Positions 38,158 through 43,807 of a stretch of DNA of 43,807 bases are shown one piece after another; position 1 is the first letter of the stretch; every line of letters starts with the position of its first letter. This DNA comes from Oscillospiraceae bacterium (GTDB taxonomy: Bacteria > Bacillota > Clostridia > Oscillospirales > CAG-272), in NCBI GenBank assembly GCA_015064695.1, contig SVRS01000017.1, forward strand, positions 1 through 43,807, in the 5' to 3' direction. The notes beneath the pieces are model-generated. The model was not told the DNA's origin. It did no database searches and worked only from the letters and a program-made list of their open reading frames with translations. Position numbers and translations under genes: made by a program.

Positions 38158-39291
38158 ATGGCTATTTTAGCACAGACCCCCCCCATGGGCTTTAACACCT
38201 GGAACACTTTTGGAGAAAATATCAGTGAGCAGATGCTCATGGAAATCACCGACGTTATCGTTGAGCAAGGCTACCGCGATGCCGGCTACAAGTATGTAGT
38301 CATTGATGACTGTTGGTTGCTCCGTGAGCGTGATGAGGACGGCAACCTGGTTCCCGATCCCGCCAAGTTCCCCCACGGTATGAAGTACGTGGCTGACTAC
38401 ATCCACTCCAAGGGCTTGAAATTCGGTATGTACTCCTGCGCAGGCGTACGTACCTGCGCAGGTTACCCCTCCTCCTTCGACCACGAGTTCCAGGACGCCC
38501 GTCTTTTTGCCTCCTGGGGCGTGGACTTTCTCAAGTATGACTTCTGCAACTTCCCCAAGTACGCCAACTGCAAGCACAGATATTTGACCATGGCTCAGGC
38601 GCTTCGCGCTTCCGGCCGCGATATTCTGTTCTCTGCCTGCAACTGGGGCGTTGAGGAGCCCTGGAACTGGATGCGCAGCATCGGCGCACATATGTACCGC
38701 TCCACCTGGGACATTTTCGATAATTTCCCCTCCACCGTTGGCATCATGAATAATCAGTTCAACAACTTCAATGCCAATGCGGCCGGATGCTTCAATGACA
38801 TGGATATGCTGACCGTGGGCATGAACGGTCAGGGTAACGTAGCCAATAGTGAAAACTGCAATACTTACACAGAGTACGAGCTGCAGTTCGCTTACTGGTG
38901 CTTCTGCGGTGCGCCCCTCATGATGGGTGCCGATCTCCGAAAGGTAGGCGACGAGTACCGTACCCTCATGCAGAACAAGGAGCTGATCCGTCTGAACCAA
39001 GACGCCGAATGCCGTCCTCCCTACCGTGTCCGCGAGGATAACGGCTACCACGTATTCATCCGTCATCTGGCTGACGGAGAGTTCGCTCTCGGCATCTTCA
39101 ACCTGTGCGACAATACCCGTACCGCCGAGTGCATCTTTGCTGAGATGGGTATTCCCGTAGGCTCGGGTGTCAAGGTTGCGCTGACCGACGTAATGACCGG
39201 TGAGGAGATCGCGCCCAAGCGTGATGATCACTATCCTCAGGTTCCCGCTCATTCCTTCAAGATCTACCGCGCAAAGTGCGTCATGGCCTGA
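38158..39291 (+). CDS. GH27 family alpha-galactosidase-like glycoside hydrolase
   Basis: A 377-residue clan GH-D enzyme with a TIM barrel and a C-terminal beta domain. The features are the start TPPMGFNTWNTF, VIDDCW (Asp50-Asp51), YSCAG, the nucleophile LKYDFC (Asp128) and the acid/base NDMDML (Asp216). GH27 enzymes release terminal alpha-galactose or alpha-N-acetylgalactosamine with retention. There is no signal peptide, so the substrate is taken up first. The start at 38158 gives AAGGAG with an eight-base spacing; an ATG two codons earlier would be too close. It has its own promoter, and a small zinc-ribbon gene follows six bases after its stop codon. Confidence 0.93.
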   Translation: MAILAQTPPMGFNTWNTFGENISEQMLMEITDVIVEQGYRDAGYKYVVIDDCWLLRERDEDGNLVPDPAKFPHGMKYVADYIHSKGLKFGMYSCAGVRTCAGYPSSFDHEFQDARLFASWGVDFLKYDFCNFPKYANCKHRYLTMAQALRASGRDILFSACNWGVEEPWNWMRSIGAHMYRSTWDIFDNFPSTVGIMNNQFNNFNANAAGCFNDMDMLTVGMNGQGNVANSENCNTYTEYELQFAYWCFCGAPLMMGADLRKVGDEYRTLMQNKELIRLNQDAECRPPYRVREDNGYHVFIRHLADGEFALGIFNLCDNTRTAECIFAEMGIPVGSGVKVALTDVMTGEEIAPKRDDHYPQVPAHSFKIYRAKCVMA

Positions 39292-39297
39292 TAGCAG

Positions 39298-39558
39298 ATG
39301 GAATACTATACCCAAAACCGCCCCGTATCCACGGGGCGGTCCGCCTATGCGTACTGCGTAAAGTGCGACGCCCCCATGACCGGGGACGAAGCCGCGCTCA
39401 ATTATAAATTTGTCAACCGCCTTGCCAAGGAGTTCCTCTGCCCCGCCTGTCTCGGTGAGCGGATGGGGGTCTCAGCGGAGTATCTCCGGGGGATGATCGT
39501 GACCTTCCGCAAGCAGGGCTGTCGGATGTTTTCGCCATGGGTGGAGGATGACGAGTGA
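39298..39558 (+). CDS. Small zinc-ribbon-like protein
   Basis: An 86-residue protein with CVKC (20-23) and CPAC (48-51) spaced about 25 residues apart, a pattern that usually holds one zinc ion. The rest is a basic helix and an acidic tail (WVEDDE). No known family is recognised with certainty. It starts six bases after the GH27 stop codon, without a clear ribosome binding site, so it is probably translated by re-initiation. The terminator at 39579 ends the transcript. It may be unrelated to sugar metabolism. Confidence 0.65.
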   Translation: MEYYTQNRPVSTGRSAYAYCVKCDAPMTGDEAALNYKFVNRLAKEFLCPACLGERMGVSAEYLRGMIVTFRKQGCRMFSPWVEDDE

Positions 39559-39578
39559 ATTCCTGAATCGAATACGCA

Positions 39579-39619
39579 AAACAGGCGAGCACATCGAAAA
39601 AGTGTGCTCGCCTGTTTTT
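39579..39619. terminator. Terminator between the GH27 operon and the sensor gene
   Basis: A 15-bp perfect stem (39579-39593 with 39603-39617) followed by TTTTT, between convergent genes. Confidence 0.88.
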
Positions 39620-39658
39620 ATGCAATCGTTGCAGTATCAAATATCAGTACGCCTCTCC

Positions 39659-41197
39659 TCATGACATGATCTTTCCGTACTCGTCGTAATCTCCCGTGAA
39701 AATATATTGGGTCTCATATTCCCCTATTCGAGCCAGCAGGTCGTCTCGAGCCACTTGTACGCAGGTATCCAAGCCTTCTTCGATCACGTAATAGAGATCG
39801 TCGTACACATTCCCTCGATATACGTCATTCACATAGCCTATCCAATAATCAAACGTTACGCGGACAATACCGATGATCCCGTTTTCGGTTTGTGCGTACC
39901 AACCGAAGATTCCATACGAGCTAAGCTCCAAATTCTCGTACCCCTGAATATGCGGAGGTGCGAGCTCCCCTGCATCGTAGGCCTCAGACACTTTTTTCAT
40001 GGCTGTTGCAAGATCGGGCATCCGAGTTTCGTCTTCTTTTGTAAACTTTGCTTTGGATCGAGTGATCCGGGTTTGTGAATAATCGTCACCGTCGTTCATG
40101 AAAATATATTCGTTGGTCGGAAATCCGTTGATATATCGACGCAGACGGAGCTGAACCTCCGGGCTAAGTGCCATAACATAGTCGCGATAATTATCTGCAT
40201 AAATCCCATGTTCAAAGGAACGAAGATCTGCCAGTAATTCGGCTGCTTCTGTGGATATATCTGTCAGTTGATGCACATAGCTGTTGTTCCGTTCGTTATT
40301 TTCAATAACCTCCGCCTCAAACCTCTCTATGGTATAATCGTTACGGTATGCGGGGTCCAACATTTTCAGGTCGCAACGTATCCATTGTTCCCATTTGCTC
40401 GTGGAGAACCAGAGATCCGTATCCAGATATCCGTCTCGGTCGAAGGCCATGACTTGTTTGTCTATTTCGGAGGTTTTGTAACAACCCATGATGACCATAT
40501 CGAATTGCTCGGCACATCCCTTCGTTTGATTATAAAGAACCGAGTATTCATACCCAAATTGGACCATATCCTGCAATACGAACAGATGGTACGGTGTAAA
40601 ATCAGTCATGAATAGGGCAGGCATGAGGAAATAAAATTCCTCAGGCATTTCATTTCCGCCGAGCACCTTGATGGTCTCCATTCTCAAAAGCAAGTATTCA
40701 TTCTGTATCCAATCTCCAAAAAACGTATAGGTATCCGTAAGCGTTTCCTTCAGCCGGGCTGTCACGGATATTCTTCCGTTAGCAATGCTGGCAGACATTC
40801 CTGAATTGCCGACAGCACCTTCCTGCCCGTAATAAACGGGACCTGCCGTTGGGCTTTGTAGACGTATGACAGGGTCATCCGGGGGAGACGTTTCGATCTC
40901 GGAGGTTTCCTCCGGACCGATGTGATCGGATTCGGTTTCAGGCAGTTTGGAGATCTCCGTCTCAAAGGCTTCTATTGTGTCGCTTACAATTGGACCGACG
41001 GGCGGTTCTTTACGAAAAAGAGGAGCTATTGCCACTATGCCCACGAGCAAGCAAGCGCACGCCGCCACGGCACCAAATCGAAGCCAGGCTCCCGCGGGAA
41101 TTTTCCGACGGGACAAGTGTTCTTTTTTCTCAACGTATTCTTCCACCAGCTCGGGATCAATATGATCCAACGCTTCGTTCCATTCTTCTTTTTTCAT
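39659..41197 (-). CDS. Single-pass membrane protein, probable anti-sigma factor or sensor
   Basis: A 512-residue protein. The N-terminal cytoplasmic part (1-38, with EEWNEALDHIDPELVEEYVEK) is followed by one membrane helix (about 40-61), a Pro/Glu-rich linker and about 400 extracytoplasmic residues without a recognised domain, rich in Tyr and acidic residues. The gene overlaps the end of a sigma-factor gene by four bases (ATGA), a layout typical of sigma/anti-sigma pairs in Clostridia. The short cytoplasmic part could bind the sigma factor and the large outer domain could sense a signal. It is inferred from position and topology; no anti-sigma zinc motif is visible. Confidence 0.6.
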   Translation of the reverse strand: MKKEEWNEALDHIDPELVEEYVEKKEHLSRRKIPAGAWLRFGAVAACACLLVGIVAIAPLFRKEPPVGPIVSDTIEAFETEISKLPETESDHIGPEETSEIETSPPDDPVIRLQSPTAGPVYYGQEGAVGNSGMSASIANGRISVTARLKETLTDTYTFFGDWIQNEYLLLRMETIKVLGGNEMPEEFYFLMPALFMTDFTPYHLFVLQDMVQFGYEYSVLYNQTKGCAEQFDMVIMGCYKTSEIDKQVMAFDRDGYLDTDLWFSTSKWEQWIRCDLKMLDPAYRNDYTIERFEAEVIENNERNNSYVHQLTDISTEAAELLADLRSFEHGIYADNYRDYVMALSPEVQLRLRRYINGFPTNEYIFMNDGDDYSQTRITRSKAKFTKEDETRMPDLATAMKKVSEAYDAGELAPPHIQGYENLELSSYGIFGWYAQTENGIIGIVRVTFDYWIGYVNDVYRGNVYDDLYYVIEEGLDTCVQVARDDLLARIGEYETQYIFTGDYDEYGKIMS

Positions 41198-41790
41198 ACT
41201 GTATAACCCTCGCTTTCCAGCTTTTCTTTCAACTCGCGGCGGATGGAGGCCAGTTCCTTATTGACCGTGGAGCGGCTGACACCAAGATCGTGGGCGATGC
41301 TGTCTACGGTTTCTGCCATATAGTAGCGGCTCATGAAGATGTAGCGTCCGCGTTCCGAGAGAGCGTGTACAAAATGACTGATGATCTCCCCAAGCCGTGC
41401 GGCGTTATAGGCATCCTCCGGCGTTTCACGTTCGGTTACGATCCCCTCCAATTCGGAAAGGGAAACGGTCATCTCGGACGGGACCCTTCCCTTCTTCGCG
41501 TTGCTATGATAGCGGTTGACCGCGATCCGCCTCATTATGGTGATCAGAAAGGCTTTGAACGCATGAGGACGTGCCGGTGGAATGGCGTTCCATGCACCGA
41601 TATAGGTATCGTTCAGACATTCCTCGCAGTCTAATCTGTCACGGACGATGTTGTAGGCGACTTTCAGAAGATAATTTTTGTATTTCAAATCGGTTTCGCG
41701 GATGGCAAGCTCGTTTCTTTGCCAGTAGAGCTCCATGATCTGCTCGTCACTCATGGGGACGGGGGCGGTCGGGGTTCTTTGAAGTTCCAT
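41194..41790 (-). CDS. Sigma-70 family RNA polymerase sigma factor (ECF-like)
   Basis: A 198-residue protein with sigma region 2 (about 35-100, including a KYKNYLLKVAYNIVRDRLDCEECLN-type helix) and region 4 (about 135-190) with a helix-turn-helix ending SIAHDLGVSRSTVNKELAS. Regions 1.1 and 3 are missing, as in extracytoplasmic-function sigma factors. It probably directs transcription of an envelope or stress regulon in response to the membrane protein encoded next. The start at 41790 has AAAGGAG six to seven bases upstream; 12 more in-frame residues upstream are possible. No clear promoter was found in the 160 bases before it, except a TATTAT without a good -35. Confidence 0.85.
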   Translation of the reverse strand: MELQRTPTAPVPMSDEQIMELYWQRNELAIRETDLKYKNYLLKVAYNIVRDRLDCEECLNDTYIGAWNAIPPARPHAFKAFLITIMRRIAVNRYHSNAKKGRVPSEMTVSLSELEGIVTERETPEDAYNAARLGEIISHFVHALSERGRYIFMSRYYMAETVDSIAHDLGVSRSTVNKELASIRRELKEKLESEGYTV

Positions 41791-41901
41791 GGTTCGTCTC
41801 CTTTCTGCGGTATTGAAGGCTTTCATACATAATAGTCAAGAAAAAGTGGGAAAGTGTGTAATGATCCGCGGCTGTTTTGGCATATTTTTTAAAAATTGCG
41901 T

Positions 41902-41939
41902 ACAAAAACAGACGGGCACATGTTGCAATGTGCCCGTCT
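41902..41939 (-). terminator. Terminator of the DUF1846 gene
   Basis: An 11-bp perfect stem (41910-41920 with 41929-41939), followed on the minus strand by GTTTTTG. Confidence 0.82.
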
Positions 41940-41949
41940 TAAATGAAGA

Positions 41950-43461
41950 TCACGCCCCGTGGAACAGTTTCTTTTCCTCGAACACGGGCTCGCAGGTAAC
42001 GTAGGTCCCCAGCTTGCCAAAGAGCTTATCATCGGCATGAGCCAGGATAACCGTAGAATGGATCTCACTTCCGCGGAGGTTATTGATCTCCTCCATAGCC
42101 ATAGAAGCATACTGATCGGTTACGGCGCAGATGGACAGGGCGATCAGCAGCTCATCGGTATGCATACGGGGATTCTTGGAGCCGAGATGCTCTACCTTGA
42201 GGTGCTGAATGGGAGCAATAACCTCGGGAGAGATCAGCTTGATCTCATCAGGGATGCGAGCCAAATACTTCAGCGCATTGAGAAGTGCGGCCGAGGATGC
42301 GCCCAGAAGCTCGGTGGTCTTACCCGTGACAATGTGCCCGTCCGGAAGCTGAATCGCTACGGCAGGGCCGCCTGTGCGCTCTGCGACGGCACGGGCCTCG
42401 CCAATAACCGGACGGTCGGATTCGGTAACGCCGGCCTCGTCCATAAGCAGCTCGATCTTCTGCAGCTCGGCTTTATCGGCATTCCCCTTACAATGTGCGC
42501 AAGCGGTCTTATAGTAACGGCGCAGGATCTCCTGACGTGAGGCCGCGCAGACAGCTGCATCGTCATAAATGGCGTTTCCTGCCTGGTTGACGCCCATATC
42601 GGTGGGGCTCTTGTAGGGGCAGGATCCGAAGATGCGAGTCATCATGGCCTCAAGCACACGGAATATCTCCACGTCGCGGTTATAGTTCACCGCCAATCTT
42701 CCGTATGCCTGGAGGTGATAGGGGTCAACCATGTTGACGTCAGCCAGGTCGGCCGTTGCTGCCTCGTAGGCCAGGTTGACAGGGTGCTTGAGAGGAAGAT
42801 TCCAAATGGGAAAGGTCTCAAACTTGGCATACCCGGAATGAATACCTCGCTTATGCTCATGGTAAAGCTGGGATAGGCAGGTAGCCATCTTTCCGCTTCC
42901 CGGGCCGGGGGCGGTAACGATAACAAGGGAACGGGTGGTCTCGATGTAATCGTTATGGCCGAAGCCCTCCTCGCTGACGATATGGTTGATATCCTGCGGA
43001 TAGTTATTGATATTGTAGTGGCGATACACCTTAACACCCAAGGATTCCATGGTCTTCTTGAAGGTGTCAGCGGCATGCTGCCCGGCATAGCGGGTCATGA
43101 CCACACTACCCACGTACAGGCCCACGCGGCGGAAGCTATCGATCAGACGCATGACCTCGCGATCGTAGGTGATGCCCAGGTCTCCGCGGTACTTATTATT
43201 CTCGATATCGGCGGCGTTGATGGCTATGACCACCTCTGCCTGATCCTTGAGAGCGCAGAGCATCTGGAGCTTACTGTCAGGACGGAAGCCGGGGAGAACA
43301 CGGGAGGCGTGGTAGTCGTCAAACAGCTTGCCGCCGAACTCCATGTAGAGCTTGCCTCCGAAAGCCTCGATACGCTCGCGTATCTTGGCGGATTGCAGGC
43401 GGATATATTCTTCGTTGCTGAAGCCTTCTCTGAGGCCTGCCGTCATGGACTCTGTGTGCAT
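41950..43461 (-). CDS. DUF1846 family protein
   Basis: A 503-residue cytoplasmic protein matching the DUF1846 pattern throughout: KLYMEFGGKLFDDYHASRVLPGF, DLGITYDREVMRLID, VTAPGPGSGKMATCLSQLYHE (a P-loop-like GPGSGK), YAKFETFPIWNLPL, NLAYEAATADLADVNMVDPYHL and GVNQAGNAIYDDAAV. A structural link to P-loop enzymes is suggested, but the function is unknown. Two adjacent ATGs (43464 and 43461) share the ribosome binding site GAAGGG; the second has the better spacing. Its own promoter is at 43521-43549 and a terminator follows at 41902-41939, so it is a single-gene unit beside the sigma-factor operon. Confidence 0.92.
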   Translation of the reverse strand: MHTESMTAGLREGFSNEEYIRLQSAKIRERIEAFGGKLYMEFGGKLFDDYHASRVLPGFRPDSKLQMLCALKDQAEVVIAINAADIENNKYRGDLGITYDREVMRLIDSFRRVGLYVGSVVMTRYAGQHAADTFKKTMESLGVKVYRHYNINNYPQDINHIVSEEGFGHNDYIETTRSLVIVTAPGPGSGKMATCLSQLYHEHKRGIHSGYAKFETFPIWNLPLKHPVNLAYEAATADLADVNMVDPYHLQAYGRLAVNYNRDVEIFRVLEAMMTRIFGSCPYKSPTDMGVNQAGNAIYDDAAVCAASRQEILRRYYKTACAHCKGNADKAELQKIELLMDEAGVTESDRPVIGEARAVAERTGGPAVAIQLPDGHIVTGKTTELLGASSAALLNALKYLARIPDEIKLISPEVIAPIQHLKVEHLGSKNPRMHTDELLIALSICAVTDQYASMAMEEINNLRGSEIHSTVILAHADDKLFGKLGTYVTCEPVFEEKKLFHGA

Positions 43462-43520
43462 CATATTCCCTTCACCGTGCGGGGGCATAAGCCTCCGTCC
43501 TTTCAAAAAATACGCCTTAT

Positions 43521-43549
43521 ATTATATCACATTTTCGGCGGATTTTCAA
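43521..43549 (-). promoter_or_regulatory. Promoter of the DUF1846 gene
   Basis: Minus strand TTGAAA, 17 bases, TATAAT. The region between this promoter and the repeat at 43685 shows nothing else that I can support. Confidence 0.8.
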
Positions 43550-43684
43550 CACGTTTTGAAGAAATTTCCGAAATATTTCTGCCGACTATAGATAAGCAAA
43601 TTTGTCATACTAATACGATTCCTTCTGTATACAAAGCTGCGCTCTGTTTGACATATTGGGGAGAAAACCCATAAGATTACTTTT

Positions 43685-43807
43685 GGGAACCTCTAAAAAT
43701 TCATCGCATGGAGAATCGACGGAATCTTTTCCGTCATACTTCACAAAAATCCTTCGCGTAGACTCCACTACGCGCGCGGACTTTTGTTGCGTCTGACAAA
43801 AAATCTT
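43685..43807 (+). mobile_element. MITE-like element, second copy (cut by the right edge)
   Basis: It starts with the same 19-base terminal repeat GGGAACCTCTAAAAATTCA as the copy at 9221-9396, here in the opposite orientation, and stays similar to the window end. The central hairpin is kept at 43755-43774 (CGCGTAG, loop of six, CTACGCG). It lacks about 15 bases of a second hairpin present in copy 1. The right terminal repeat is beyond the window. Confidence 0.8.

Noticed and set aside
1..43807. CRISPR array, rRNA genes or prophage
   Set aside because: No spaced direct repeats, rRNA signatures or phage structural genes were seen.

Overview
The window looks like a chromosomal segment of an anaerobic, low-to-moderate GC member of the Bacillota, most likely class Clostridia. 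The evidence is the gene set: Rex, a DnaD-type primosomal protein with a DnaI/DnaC-type loader, a TepA/ClpP-like protein, a DUF1846 protein, a BMP-type nucleoside ABC transporter, DUF1538 with PII-like proteins, and several diderm-unlike lipoproteins. Shine-Dalgarno sites are strong and promoters are almost all of the form TTGACA-17-TATAAT. A gut-type Clostridia lineage is plausible, but the exact family cannot be fixed from the sequence. There is no phage, plasmid, CRISPR array, rRNA operon or complete IS element.

Layout. 1-2236 (minus): GGGtGRT protein (cut by the edge) with a NifU-like scaffold partner, an SGNH hydrolase and an orphan PduL phosphotransacylase. 2538-6557 (plus): a TepA-like protein and a large fused MacB-like ABC transporter. 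6652-11174 (minus): tsaD-rex, then a 176-bp MITE-like element, then dnaD-like and dnaC/dnaI-like genes. 11370-11452: tRNA-Leu(UAG). 11577-13110 (minus): tadA and a CPBP protease. 13270-15532 (minus): a DUF1538 membrane protein followed by two different PII-like proteins. 15735-16664: a lipid kinase. 16814-23245 (plus): a five-gene carbohydrate cluster made of a clan GH-D hydrolase, two related TIM-barrel proteins, an MBL-fold hydrolase and a ThuA-like protein. 23306-27422: an M28 peptidase with inserted membrane helices, a radical SAM/SPASM protein and an M48-like membrane protein lacking HExxH. 27523-29223: dCMP deaminase, a lipoprotein and a RimI-like acetyltransferase. 29348-35148 (minus): xanthine phosphoribosyltransferase and a four-gene BMP nucleoside importer. 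35357-36007: tmk. 36100-39558: a metallophosphoesterase lipoprotein divergent from a GH27 enzyme and a small zinc-ribbon protein. 39659-43461 (minus): a DUF1846 protein, then a sigma factor overlapping a membrane-anchored probable anti-sigma or sensor gene. The right edge holds a second copy of the MITE-like element.

How the genes work together. Three functional themes stand out. Nucleotide salvage is represented by xpt, the BMP importer, dCMP deaminase and tmk. Intracellular breakdown of glycans is represented by the GH-D, TIM-barrel, ThuA and GH27 proteins, none of which has a signal peptide; no sugar transporter is present. Replication and translation housekeeping is represented by dnaD, the helicase loader, tsaD, tadA, RimI and tRNA-Leu. 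The least understood modules are the PII-like/DUF1538 unit, the tail-anchored TIM-barrel protein, the inactive-looking M48 homologue beside a SPASM enzyme, and a repeat family whose two copies keep the same hairpin through compensatory changes.
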